A stretch of 64,000 bases of DNA from Selaginella moellendorffii (taxonomy: Eukaryota; Streptophyta; Lycopodiopsida; Selaginellales; Selaginellaceae): NCBI RefSeq assembly GCF_000143415.4, contig NW_003314267.1, forward strand, positions 3,386,735-3,450,734, read 5' to 3'. Positions within the stretch are counted from its first letter, which is position 1; the number at the start of each line of letters is the position of its first letter. Positions 24,264-35,570 of this stretch are shown in pieces. The position numbers and the translations under genes are program-made. A model generated the notes under the pieces. The model did not search any database and was not told where the DNA came from. It saw nothing but the letters and a program-made list of their open reading frames with translations.

Positions 24264-27054
24264 TTAGGCCGCAGCGACTGTTTGAGCTTTGGAGGTGATT
24301 TGCGTTTGGACATGCTGTGGCACGATCTCGAATTTGGAGAGCTGCATCGAGTAGCTTGCTCGTCCCTTTGTCATTCCTCGGAGATTACTCACGTACTGGA
24401 ACATCTCCGCCAGTGGAACAAACGCATCCACAACCTGGAACCAAAGCAAACCGAGCTTAGATTCACTCTCACCAGAGAAGAAAAGCTATGAAGCGAAAGA
24501 TTCGTGAGAAGAACCAGCCTTACCTTCAAGCCACCGGGCTTCTCTCCCAAGCTGTTGATCTGGCCTCTCCTCGAGTTTAAGTCTCCGATCACGTCTCCCA
24601 TATGCTCCTCCGGCGTCACCACTTCCACCTTCATCACTGGTTCCAGAAGCTTGGGCCCCGCTTTGGGAATCCCCTCCCTGAAAGCTCCTCGAGCTGCGAG
24701 CTGGAACGCCAGGATACTGGAGTCGACGTCGTGGTAAGAGCCATCGACCAAGGTTGCTCGAAAGTCCACCACCGGGTAGCCTGCTAGGATCCCGTTGCTG
24801 ATGCTGTCCTCGAGGCCTTTCACCACCCCCGGAACGTATTCCTTGGGAACGGTTCCACCTTTGATCTCGCTCTTGAATTCGTATCCGCTGCCAGGCTCCA
24901 GTGGCTCGAACTTAATCACAACCTCTGCGAACTGGCCTTGTCCTCCTGACTGTTTCTTGTGTACGTACTTCACCTCAGTTGGCTTGGAGATACTCTCGCG
25001 ATAGTTCACTTGTGGAGCACCCACGTTAGCTTCCACCTGAATCAGAAAAGACTTTAGAACCACAATCTTGTAGCGAATTCACGAAGCAAACCTTGAACTC
25101 CCGTTTCAGCCTGTCAACGATGATTTCCAGATGGAGCTCTCCCATGCCTTCGATGACTGTTTGGTTTGTTTCGTCGTCTCTGGAGAAATGGAACGACGGA
25201 TCCTCTTGCGCAAGCTTGATAAGGCCAGTTGACATCTTGTCGACATCAGCCTTCGTCTTTGGTTCTATTGCCACCTTGATGACGGGATCAGGGAAGTCCA
25301 TTCTTTCCAGGATCACTGGCTTCTCTGGATCACACAGCGTCTCCCCTGTGATCGTGTCCTTCAAACCAGCGAGAGCTACGATGTCTCCAGTCACTGCAAC
25401 CTTGACATCTTCCCGTGAGTTTGCGTGCATCTGGAGCAGACGCCCGATCCTCTCCTTCTTGTTCTTGTTCGCATTGAGGGCGTAAGATCCGGCCGTGAGA
25501 ACGCCGGAGTAGACCCGCATGAACGTCAGTGCTCCAACAAAAGGATCTGTCATCACCTTGAAGGCCAGCCCCGAGAATGGTTCTTTGTCACATGGTTTTC
25601 GCTCGAGAACGACCTCCGGATCGTCCATGTCAGTCCCTTTGATCGAAGGCAACTCCACTGGGGAAGGAAGAAACTCTATCACCGCATCCAGCAGAGGCTG
25701 CACACCTTTGTTCTTGAATGCCGATCCGCAAAGAACTGGGACAAAGCTGTTTGAGATCGTTCCCTGCCGTATAAGTCTCTTGATGGTTGCTTCATCCGGC
25801 TCCACTCCTTCCAAGTACTGCTCCATAACTTCACCGTCTTGTTCCACCACCAGCTCGACAAGCTGTGCCCTGTAATCTTTCGCGTCCTTTGCCAAGTTGT
25901 CGGGAATCTCCTCGTAGCTAAACTTCGCACCTAGCTGTTCTCCGCTCCACAAAATAGCCTTCATGGTAATCAAATCGACCACCCCTTTGAATGTATCCTC
26001 TGCTCCTATCGGAAGCTGTAGTACCAGCGGTTTGGCTCCTAAGTTGCTGACGATCATGTCCCTCGTCCGGAAAAAATTGGCTCCCATCCTATCCATCTTA
26101 TTTACAAAGCAGATCCTCGGCACCCCGTATTTGTCAGCCTGCCTCCACACGGTCTCTGACTGTGGCTCCACACCGGCAACGCTGTCGAAGAGGCAAATAG
26201 CCCCGTCCAAAACTCTGAGAGCTCGTTCCACCTCAAGAGTAAAGTCTACGTGCCCCGGAGTGTCAATGATGTTGATCCGATGGTTCTTCCACACGGCGGT
26301 TGTGGCAGCGGAAGTTATAGTAATGCCTCGTTCTCTTTCCTGTTCCATCCAGTCCATGGTCGCATTTCCTTCGTGAACTTCGCCGATCTTGTAGTTCTTG
26401 CCGGTGTAGTAAAGAATGCGCTCGGTTGTTGTAGTCTTGCCAGCGTCGATGTGAGCCATGATTCCAATGTTTCGGTAGTCCTCGAGTGGAAACTGTCGTG
26501 TATCTGTGTGAGAAAATAAATTGGATTGTAGGCAACCAGAAAAAGTATGAAGTGTATGAAAAGAAAAAATTTCTTGATAGAAGCAAGCAAAAAAAAAAAA
26601 AACTGTGGAACATTCTTTTCGTGCTATAGCTACGTAAATTTGCAAGAACACAAAGAAAATTCTTCGTGATAGAGGATATGACTATGATGCTCGCGTAAAA
26701 TCTATAAACCAAGATGCCAATGAATTGCAACTCATAGCACGACCGACCATATCCAAAGGAACCAAGAAAAATCTCGATGACAAAAATCCATAGCTAGCTA
26801 TGTAGAATCACAAAAGACTTACCGGAATCAGCCGCCATACACACAATCCCACGCCTCGCAGCATTGCAAGCCCGCGCATTCTTGGCCGCGCCATTCTGCC
26901 CTGAAAATCTGAGCCCTGGAAAGCCCCGGAGGGCCACAAACGGCGCTCTCGATTTGGCGCCGCAGCATAATCTCGCTTGCGAGCTCCCGGCGACGGATGA
27001 GCAAGATGGGGACTTCGCTGCTGGAAGAGTAGCGGCCGCTTGCGCCATCGCCAT
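24264..27054 (-). CDS. Chloroplast translation elongation factor G
   Basis: Four exons (27054-26823, 26503-25092, 25036-24524, 24434-24264) encode 775 residues. The first ~75 residues are a Ser/Ala/Arg-rich chloroplast transit peptide. The GTPase domain has G1 'AHIDAGKTT', G2 'ERGITITSA', G3 'DTPGHVDFT', G4 'NKMDRMGA' and G5 'GSAFKN'. Domains II-V follow, with '[15 protein letters not shown]', 'GMGELHLEI', 'VNYRESISK' and the C-terminal '[20 protein letters not shown]'. It drives translocation on plastid 70S ribosomes (SCO1 in Arabidopsis). The long first intron after the transit peptide is AT-rich. The start ATG at 27054 gives '[11 protein letters not shown]'. It is divergent from the LEA gene across about 720 bp. 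Confidence 0.93.
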
Positions 27055-27192
27055 TGCCGCCTCGCTTATTCCCACACTGGCCCAATACGCTGGGAATGGA
27101 TATAAAGGTATGGTTTTAAACCATATAGTGCGAGAAAATATAAATCGATTTATTGTGGTACATTGTGGATCTTCGCGGGTGGGTTGACGTTC

Positions 27193-27204
27193 GTCCACGT
27201 GGAC
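27193..27204. promoter_or_regulatory. Palindromic G-box in EF-G/LEA shared promoter
   Basis: 'gtccacgtggac' is a perfect 12-bp palindrome around CACGTG. G-boxes of this form are bound by bZIP and bHLH factors; with flanking ACGT-core they act as ABA-response elements. It lies in the divergent promoter between EF-G and the LEA gene and could serve either. Function is inferred. Confidence 0.5.
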
Positions 27205-27320
27205 GCTTGGAAGCCGATAAGAGAAGAGTGGGAGCTCGCAAGATTTGAGACGAGGACTTCCACGCTCCCGGACGCCAGACTCGGAGTAAAATCGCGTTAG
27301 TTACACGCGTCGCTTGTCGA

Positions 27321-27330
27321 GCCACGTGTT
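27321..27330 (+). promoter_or_regulatory. ABRE-like G-box upstream of LEA gene
   Basis: 'gccacgtgtt' contains CACGTGT, the classic ABA-response element, about 450 bp upstream of the LEA start codon. It is flanked on both sides by the direct repeat 'acacgcgtcg'. LEA genes of the SMP class are normally ABA- and desiccation-induced through such sites, which fits the neighbour. Confidence 0.5.
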
Positions 27331-27777
27331 GACACGCGTCGAGCCAATAGACTTACAAGAAACCATACATTAGGGCAAGTTATTTCCTCACACAAGAGAT
27401 TTGAAGAAGGCGGAGCTTTGGAAGCGCTAGAAGAGGTATGTTTTCTACTCGATCGCGATTCTTTCATTCTTCTTGGCCTTGGATAGCAAATGCGTGCTTA
27501 ATCGCATTCTTGTGAGTAGTTCTTGGAATTAATTTGTGTGTTCTAAGATGTAGAAATGCTTGGGGGGTGTTTAGCTTGATTCTTTTGCTGATCTAATCTG
27601 TCGGTCTATTTGCTGCTTGAATCGCTTTAGCTATGGAAAGCCTGCCTTTTAGTCACTTATCTCTTGTTTTAGAGCATTTTCTCACAACTAAGTACTTACA
27701 GGTTAAGGAAAAATCCTTTTTTTTTCTCTCTTTCAACCCACAACGCACCAACAATCTAACTTCCAACGTGAAAAAAA

Positions 27778-28670
27778 ATGAGCCAAGACCAGATGCAGCG
27801 ACCAGTGACTTATGGAGACATTTTCAACGTTTCGGGAGAGATGGGTAAGCAGGCCATCACTTCCGAGGACGCGTCCTTGATGCAAAGCGCCGAGACTCAG
27901 GCTTTCGGTCAGACGCAGAAGCACGGCGCGGCATCGCTCATGCAAGCCGCGGCCGATCACAACGTGAAGACTGGAGCTCTTTCACCCGACGCTCACAGCC
28001 CGGTAGCAGACATCGGTGTGACTGTCCGAGAGACCGTCGTTCCTGGTGCCGCCATTGACACGGAGTTTGTAGCAAACGTTCCAGTCACCGGTGTGGTTCG
28101 TCCGTTGCCTACTGCTCCAGAGGTTGCTTCCGCCAATGCCGTCACCATTGGAGAGGTGAGAAAGTTCATAGAGTTCTCCATTTTTCTCTCGGTTTTCTTC
28201 CTGTGCTCTAGCTAAAGTTGCTCTGAGCAGGCTTTAGAGGCCGCAGCGCTGGGAGCAATCGACCAGCCGATCGAGCATAGCGACGCTTGCGCCATCCAGA
28301 GCGCCGAGACACGAGCAACTGGAGCTCCCGTGACGAGCAAGGGAGGTTTGTCTTCCACGGCACAGTCGGCCGCGGAACTTAATCCTCGGGTGGACGACTT
28401 TGCGAAGACAACCATTGGAGATCTCCTCACGGTAATCCTTATTCGTTGCTTCTCCCCGTTTCACTTGTTCCTTTTTTGTTTTGCCAGGATGCTACGACTT
28501 ATCTTGCAACGGACAAAGTTGTAACGCAGGAGGACGCGATCAAAGTGATCGAAGCGGAAGCTCGTCACACTCCCACGGGATTGCCTCGTCCGGGAGGAGT
28601 AGGAGCAGCTATGCAGACCGCAGCCGATTTGAACGAACGAGCCGGACTTCTTCCGCCTTCGATTGTCTGA
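27778..28670 (+). CDS. LEA protein, SMP (seed maturation protein) family
   Basis: Three exons (27778-28155, 28231-28431, 28488-28670) encode 253 residues. The protein has three SMP domains: repeated blocks of 'SEDASLMQSAETQAFGQTQK', 'SLMQAAADHN' and 'ITIGE/VTIGEALEAAA'. A late 'VTQEDAIKVIEAEAR' and 'AMQTAADLNE' block completes the third. It is hydrophilic, Ala- and Thr-rich, without Cys or Trp. SMP/LEA_5-type LEA proteins accumulate in seeds and desiccating tissues and protect proteins and membranes. The family is often 170-260 residues. No signal peptide, so cytosol or nucleus. The 5' leader may contain an intron (a 'aggtatgt' donor near 27434). Two G-boxes upstream suggest ABA control. Confidence 0.92.
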
Positions 28671-28812
28671 GATCGAGAGATTCTCTCCAAGTAAGCTTGC
28701 TGTGTATACGAGAGTGTATGTGTGAGGAAAGTGAGAACAGGAGAGGAGAGGAAGAAGAGATAACTGTTCATATATGTAGTTTCTAGATGTACTATCAAGC
28801 AGAAGAAGATTG

Positions 28813-29130
28813 TCACTCGAGCTTCGTCCCTCCCGATTTCCTAGGAAATCTGAGCCTCAGTTTCCTCGATGAGAGTCGCCAGTTGAGAGGAACTTGCGTG
28901 ACTTTCTCCGCGCCGGTTGCTGTTTCCTCTTCCAAGCTCTCTTCAAAGTTTTCTTCGAAGTTCTTTAGATCTGGAGACCTTGGAACTGAGATGGATGAGA
29001 AAACTCACTAAACTTTACCTTGCTTGGGTTGGGAAGAAGAAGCGTTGCTCGCTCCGTAGAGAATGAGCAAACACAGGATCAAAAGCAGTGGAATGAGATG
29101 CAAGGCTTTGATCCTCCTGCTGCTAGCCAT
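28813..29130 (-). CDS. Small secreted or membrane-anchored peptide, unknown
   Basis: Two exons (29130-29019 and 28985-28813), split by a 33-nt gap, give 94 residues starting 'MASSRRIKALHLIPLLLILC', a strong signal peptide or anchor. An upstream in-frame ATG (29217) would add 29 residues. The mature part has an acidic stretch ('DLKNFEENFEESLEEET') and a basic tail ending 'LRLRFPRKSGGTKLE'. Signal peptide, acidic spacer and conserved-looking basic end is the layout of plant peptide-hormone precursors, but I recognise no known family. The 33-nt intron would be shorter than any other here. If it is not spliced, the protein ends soon after 'QGKV'. Confidence 0.5.
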
Positions 29131-29401
29131 GCTCGACATTTCCTGTTTTACTAGAGCTTTGGTCGTGGAAGGAGGAAGAGGAGGCCTTGGAGGCCTCGAA
29201 GCACTGGCCATTCTCATAAAAAACTCTAGCTTTCCTAGAACGAAACACCAGACTCCTCCACACAGTCACGGCCGTTGCAAGCTTATGTAACATTCACGTA
29301 AGAAACTCTAAACAATGAGAAATAGTATACAAAGTTTTTGGAATCTGTGGCACTACTCGCAAAGGTATCGTTTTTGTGGAGACAAACAATGTTGGCGCTC
29401 C

Positions 29402-32011
29402 ATGGCGCGCTCGCGAATGGGAACTCTTCCACGCGCTGGAGCTCATTCCCGGCAAAGAACCATCCTCAAGCCACACGTAAGTGATCAATCCAAGCTCTTG
29501 GAGACTTTAGTTTGCAAAGCCCTTGAATTTCTTCGCAGGGACGAGAATCCAAGTCGCAGCGAAGAAAAACAATGGCGATGGAGAAACCCAGTGTAAGATG
29601 TCAAAATTCTTTCTTCTCTGGAATTTGTCTTCTCGTGGTTTTTTCTTTGTTCTTCTTCTCCAGCTAACAGCTTTGGCGTGATCGGAGACCTCCTCGCAAA
29701 ATGGACCGAGAAGTGGAGTTCACAAAAAGCAGAGAAACAATTTCCCGTGGCTCGAGCAGACGTGAGAGCCATCGCTGGAGAGCCATTTTTCGTGCCGCTC
29801 TACAACTTGTACATCCAGCATGGTGGGATTTTCAGGCTCTCGTTTGGGCCAAAGGTACTTCGAAAAAGTCTGTCTATGATTCCATGGCTCTCAACTTGTT
29901 CTTTCAGTCTTTTATCATCGTCTCCGACCCGCAAGTCACGAAACACGTTCTCAAGGACAATGCAAAGTCCTACTCCAAGGTCCGAGCGTTCGATCTTTTT
30001 CTTTTTTACTCTGTTCTCTTGTCTTTGCGTAAGATCCATAGCTCATTCTCAAAGTTACAGGGAATCTTGGCAGAAATCCTCAAGTTCGTCATGGGAACCG
30101 GACTTATTCCTGCTGATGGAGAAATCTGGCGAGCGCGAAGAAGAGCGATAGTTCCATCGTTGCATCGAAAGGTATACCGATATCCCTTCTCAAAGGTGTT
30201 CAAGCTCACGTTTTCATTCTACGCAGTACGTGGAGAAAATGATAGAACTGTTTGGAAGAGCAAGCTTGAGGCTCTGTGACAAGCTTGATGCAGCAGCAAG
30301 CAAGGAAATCTCGGCCGAGATGGAGTCACTCTTCTCGAGATTGACGCTCGATATCATTGGAAAGGCAGTGTTTAACTACGAGTTTGATTCTTTGTCTACA
30401 GACACGGGGATAGTAGAGGTACGATTCCTTACATTTGTTGTTCTTGACACTTACACCATTTTTCTTCTTTTGTTCTTCTTTCTTGTGATGACTAAAACTT
30501 TTGATCTTGCGTGTAGGCAGTGTACACTCTTTTGCGAGAGGCCGAAGCTCGAAGCACTGCTGTAATTCCTTACTGGAATTTACCATTTGCTACGAGCATT
30601 TTCCCGAGACAGAAGAAAGTAGCAGTGGCATTGACGCTGGTGAACAAAAGCCTGGACGAATTGATCTCGACTTGCAAGGTTTGCCAGTCGATTGGTTATA
30701 TGGTTTGCTTGTTCTCAATCCTCTGTGTAGAGTCTGGTAGATCAAGAGGACGATCTCTTCCATGAAGAGTATGTGAGCGATCGGGACCCAAGTATCTTAC
30801 ACTTTCTTCTAGTGTCAGGAGAGGAAGTGAGCATTCTTTGATCGTTACTTAGAGTTTGTAGTAACAAAACTGATGGAGTTCCATCAGGTTTCTAGCCAGC
30901 AGCTACGAGACGACTTGATGACAATGCTGATTGCGGGTCATGAAACTTCTGCCGCGGTTTTAACTTGGACACTACATCTTCTAATCCAGGTGAGCTACCT
31001 TCGTCTTTTACAAGAGGAAGACGATGGAAAAAAAAAAGAAAAAAGCCCAGGAGAGAAAAAGAATCTAACTGATGAGATGAAATGTGTTAAAAGAATCCAG
31101 CAGCCATGACAAAGCTTCAAGCCGAGGTAGAATTCTTCTATCTTTCCAAAGTTTAGACTACAAGTTCTTCAAATTTTCAGGTTGATGCTGTTCTAGGGGA
31201 CAAATGCCCGACTCTGGAGAATTTGAAGCATCTCAAGTTCACAAAACGAGTCATTAACGAGGTAAGTTACTATCCATTGCTTTCAACGTTAGCAAAAAAC
31301 TTCCTTTTTCTCTGGCAGTCCTTGCGGCTTTACCCGCAGCCTCCAGTGTTGATAAGAAGATCACTCCAGGACGATGTACTCGCAGGCTATCCACTTAAAA
31401 GGTTTTCCAAACACTCCCTCGTTATCTCTTGCTCATACTTCTCAACTTCATCCATGTTTGCGTGTAGAGGAGAGGACATTTTCATATCTCTATGGAACTT
31501 GCATCGCTCTCCATCGCTATGGGAGCACTCTCACGAGTTTAGACCCGAGAGGTGGCCTCTGGATGGGCCAGATCCAAACGAAGTCACAGAGAATTTCAAG
31601 TAAGATAAAGTATTGTGAAGTTCGCTTCTTGGATCAAGCCATTCGGTTTTCTCAGGTACTTGCCGTTTGGAGGCGGCCCTCGCAAGTGTGTTGGTGATAT
31701 GTTTGCCACATTCGAGGTAAAACTGATCACTGCCTCTTTAACTTCTTAATGAAAATCCGTGTGCTTTGCTCTAGACTGTCACGGCAGTAGCGATGCTTGT
31801 TCGTCGTTTTGATTTCAAGCTGGCCCAAGGAGCTCCACCAGTGAAGATTTCTCCTTTTTTTCTCTTTTGCTCAGATGATTCAACTAACGTTTCTTCATAG
31901 GTGGGAATGACTACCGGAGCAACCATTCACACCACCGCAGGTCTCCATGTAGCCGTGACAAAAAGGATCGCTACTCCCAGTGTCCAGAAAATTAAACAAC
32001 TCCAAAGTTGA
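29402..32011 (+). CDS. CYP97A: Cytochrome P450 CYP97A, carotene beta-ring hydroxylase
   Basis: The exon chain reads as CYP97A (LUT5 in Arabidopsis), which hydroxylates the beta rings of alpha- and beta-carotene in chloroplasts for lutein and zeaxanthin synthesis. Landmarks are '[20 protein letters not shown]', '[20 protein letters not shown]', '[20 protein letters not shown]', the I-helix '[14 protein letters not shown]', the K-helix '[10 protein letters not shown]', '[11 protein letters not shown]' and the heme loop '[16 protein letters not shown]' with the Cys ligand. The end is '[19 protein letters not shown]'. I place the start at 29402, giving '[20 protein letters not shown]' as a short transit peptide, with exons 29402-29476, 29539-29590 and 29664-29854 first. 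The N-terminus is the least certain part. Confidence 0.9.
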
Positions 32012-34328
32012 TACATTTTCACAAAAACAAAATGAGAAAAAGTTGGATACTATGATATCAATCTAACGATTGTGATTCTTTGCTCTTTACTTTATCAAAC
32101 CATATTTACATTCAAAAGGTAGAAAGATTTGTTTTGTCTAGTAATTGAAACTCCAACAACATCATATACTGATCTTCATTGAAGAATCACCACCACTACA
32201 TGCATGTAAACCTTATATTGTTTTATTGGTCTAGACACCAAACGGGGTCTTACCAGTCATAAACTTTAAATCCCACATTCTCTTCCATATAAAATCAACA
32301 TGATGTGCAAGAACTATTTGACGTACTTGTTCACAAGCTAAAGTTAGCAGCTGTGTTTCACTCCTCCTTACCTTCCAGCAATATACTATTAGTATTTGAG
32401 AAGCATCAGATGTCCAGGACACAAAGGAAGGGGCTTGCTGGCCATCCAAAACGGGCATGTTTTGTAAAGGCCGAGACATCTTATCTATGTGAGGAAACTG
32501 ATAACCTCTAGCTCTCCTTGGAAATCATAGTGTTTATGAGAATCATTTGGATTGAATGTTCCTCCTTTGAGACTACAAAGCCAAGGATTCTTTATGCTGT
32601 CAATTTTATTTGCATAAAATAGAGCAAACCATAACCAGCTATCCTGATGATGATTAATCATCACTAATGATTTCAAGATGTGGAAAAAAATTGAGCAGGC
32701 AGAATGTTTTCTTTAATAACTCTTAACAAAAGGGAAAAATGAACATAACAACTAAGTTTGAAGAATTAATATTAAACTTTTAGATAATAATGATTATAAA
32801 TTCTGTATCAACTAATTCTAATGCAACCCATAATGTGAGATCTCTTCAACACATCCATAAACCAAAAGTTTATAATGAAAAAGCCAATGATTGCATCAAT
32901 TTAAAAATTAAACACGATAAGTTATGCTCAACAAATTATGATCCTTTATGGATCCATCTTCTACATCAAAACTTCATAACAAACAAGTCTTAATAAAAAG
33001 TCTTTAAGTCTTGATAAACATTATTAATAATAAATTATCCCAAGTTAAATTTAACATAAATGAACAATTAACTGCTATGTAAAACTAAACTACTTTTTGA
33101 AGAAAAGCCAAAGCTTAAACCTCTTTGTAATTTTGTCTAATTTACTACTCTGTTTATTTAAACACCAATATAATTAGAAAATTCACTAATGTTAACAATG
33201 ATACTACTTTGCAAGTAGACTACCACCACCATAAACACTTCATAAGTATATTATTATATCACAAGGATATAATACATAAATCACAATGACTTAATCACTA
33301 ATCAAGTAATACCACAAGCAAAGCCATATCACTACTATAAAGGTTTATATTGTATTAAGTACTTAATAATAAAATGCAATATAAATGCTATACCTTTTAC
33401 AACAGCCAATAAAACAATATAATATTATCCTTTTTCCCACTAAACTCAAAACTAATTTAACACCAAATTACTTAAGAAGAAATAGTAAAGTTCCTAAAAA
33501 AAAACTGAGCATTGCAACTTAATCCCTTTAATAGCAAGTTTAAGCAAAACAATTTAGAACTTATCACAACTAAATGCATCAAAGTAGGAATCTTGATTGC
33601 ATGATTTGAAAATAAGCAATAAAATCATGTTTTGTTGTTATTTAATCCTTCATCTTCAATAACTCTGTTTTTTAGTCTCAACTTTGACTAAATACTTTTG
33701 CATTACTTTAAATTCAATCTCAAAAATGTTTATGGGAAAGTACTGCAAACTACTTGAACTTGCCCCAAGACACCGCAAGAAGATGTCTTCATCATTCTCC
33801 TAGGAAATCTTGATAACCTTTTGAGAATGATCTCAGTGCTATTTTCCTCAATATGACTTAAGTTAGTATTATTAACAAGAACTTGAGATCGATCAGTAAT
33901 TTTTTTCATTATAGCGATAAATATTTTGTGAAATACCTCTGGCCAACTATAAAAACCAATAGATCAAATGCTTAAACTAGGCATTTCTTATATGTGAAAA
34001 TACAAAATAAAAACCCCTTTACAACAGGTTCAACTTCCTTGAAGTCACTGACATAAATTTCTAGAATTTATCATCACTTGAACAAAAGTGAAAATGTTAA
34101 CTATTTAACCACCCTTTAAAAAAAAGTAGAATGTTATTGCTAAATTGACAAAATAGTTTTCATGTGTCTAACTATAAAGGTAATTCAGTATTAAGCCCTG
34201 GATATCTTATACTAAATAAGACTGTGTTGGCTGATTATAGGAATGAAGAAAAGAGCAATCATTACTATTAATATAAAACTAAATAAATCTAATGCAAAGC
34301 TCAATATTCATTTATAAATATCTATATA
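32012..34328. other. AT-rich non-coding block
   Basis: About 2.3 kb with far lower GC than the flanking genes. No gene is recognised; the short open frame at 32231-32479 (minus) has no known motif. Bases about 33780-34070 match, in reverse complement, bases 58480-58830, so part of it is a dispersed repeat. Together with the lectin ORF that follows, it looks like one inserted AT-rich element. Confidence 0.55.
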
Positions 34329-35201
34329 TTATCTTAAACAATTCTGGTGATTATATGTTTTTGTATCCCATATTACACTGTGTGGTCTAATTGAATTATA
34401 TATTACAAAATTACAGTCATTTTGTATAATTGAGTATGTAAAAATTAAACAATTTGAACAATAATATTGTATTGACCATAAAGCTTTATTCTTCTCAGTA
34501 TATATCACAGAATTTCCATCAATTTGGGTTTTCCAATAACAAAATTTAAAATAATCTTCAGAATTACTAGATTGCCACAAACGATATTTTCCTGAATAAA
34601 GTGTAGCTTTACAGTTTGATCCAATATAAAATATATTTTTACCATTTTCAGATATTAACATTTGTTCTTTATAAAGGATATTATTTTTAAAACCAGCATT
34701 TAAAGTGCTTTTAGTTGTATCACATCTGATATATCCTTGATAACTATATGAGTGCAAATTAGTAATAAGTTTTATTTGATTGTTACTAAACCATAAAAGA
34801 AAATTATATTCAAGTATATATATATCACCCACAATTTTACAAGATTTTGAACCAGTCTGGATCATAATCATTTTATAGAAATTTAACTTACGTCCAAAAT
34901 TTTGTTTTAGCGCTTGACCAACAATAGTATTAGTTTCAGTTGAACATGTTGACTGTGCTAAACCAGTGCGTTTAATTCTTACGGCAACGGCTCCTCTACT
35001 AAAATCTACATAAGTGAAATCATTAAAATCTGGTGGATAATCACCATATGTTTGAATTTTTTTAATAAGAAATTGGAAACCATGTTTTATAATATACTTC
35101 ATCTCATTTTCAGTAAAAGTATTATTTTCTCCCCATTCAACATATCCCATACAATAAACATTACAAATGAAAGTAATCAGAAAGAAAACAACAATAGCCA
35201 T
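34329..35201 (-). CDS. Secreted GNA-type (bulb-type) mannose-binding lectin-like protein
   Basis: An uninterrupted 290-residue frame. Residues 1-18 form a signal peptide ('MAIVVFFLITFICNVYC'). Residues about 20-160 are unrecognised. Residues about 165-285 look like a B-lectin fold with two exact QxDxNxVxY mannose-binding motifs, 'QIDGNSVIY' (226-234) and 'QNDCNFVIY' (260-268), and a degenerate third at 191-202, plus 'RLWQSS' and 'ALWSIQ' strand ends. It is rich in Cys, Asn, Ile and Tyr, and the codons end in A or T, quite unlike neighbouring genes. It ends near a partner copy at 58 kb. It could be a repeat-borne or horizontally acquired gene, or a local family in AT-rich DNA. GNA lectins act in defence or sugar recognition; here that is inference. 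Confidence 0.65.
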   Translation of the reverse strand: MAIVVFFLITFICNVYCMGYVEWGENNTFTENEMKYIIKHGFQFLIKKIQTYGDYPPDFNDFTYVDFSRGAVAVRIKRTGLAQSTCSTETNTIVGQALKQNFGRKLNFYKMIMIQTGSKSCKIVGDIYILEYNFLLWFSNNQIKLITNLHSYSYQGYIRCDTTKSTLNAGFKNNILYKEQMLISENGKNIFYIGSNCKATLYSGKYRLWQSSNSEDYFKFCYWKTQIDGNSVIYTEKNKALWSIQYYCSNCLIFTYSIIQNDCNFVIYNSIRPHSVIWDTKTYNHQNCLR

Positions 35202-35570
35202 TAATAATCGACAATAACAAGTTTATGGTGCTGATATACCAAGGCTCTTTGTCTTTTCCACCTTTTTCTAAAGTTTATATATACATGTTGCTCATGTTGA
35301 TCGATCCCCAGACAGCTCCCTACCCGTTAAGAACCGTGGGCATTGTCTCCCGTACAACGATCATCTTGGGTTACCATGCTCCGACCATCTTGGACGAGAG
35401 CCGGGCTGGAGCAAGCGGTTAGGATCGTCACCATAGCCTTGATACACCCAGTAGCAAAGTTGCCATGGAAAGCGTGGCCACAACAGACGTAATATTGGAT
35501 TTTAGAACACTTACAATGTCTTTTTATCGATTCTCCAAGAAAAATAACATCATTCCATCACGTATTCAAT
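35202..35570. other. Intergenic, nothing recognised
   Basis: A 369-bp stretch between the lectin ORF and the RRP6-like gene, where base composition returns from AT-rich to normal. No motif or RNA gene is seen. Confidence 0.5.

Noticed and set aside
32231-32676. Two minus-strand frames that looked a little like a transposon protein
   Set aside because: No catalytic motif could be recognised and the frames are short; left as AT-rich non-coding.
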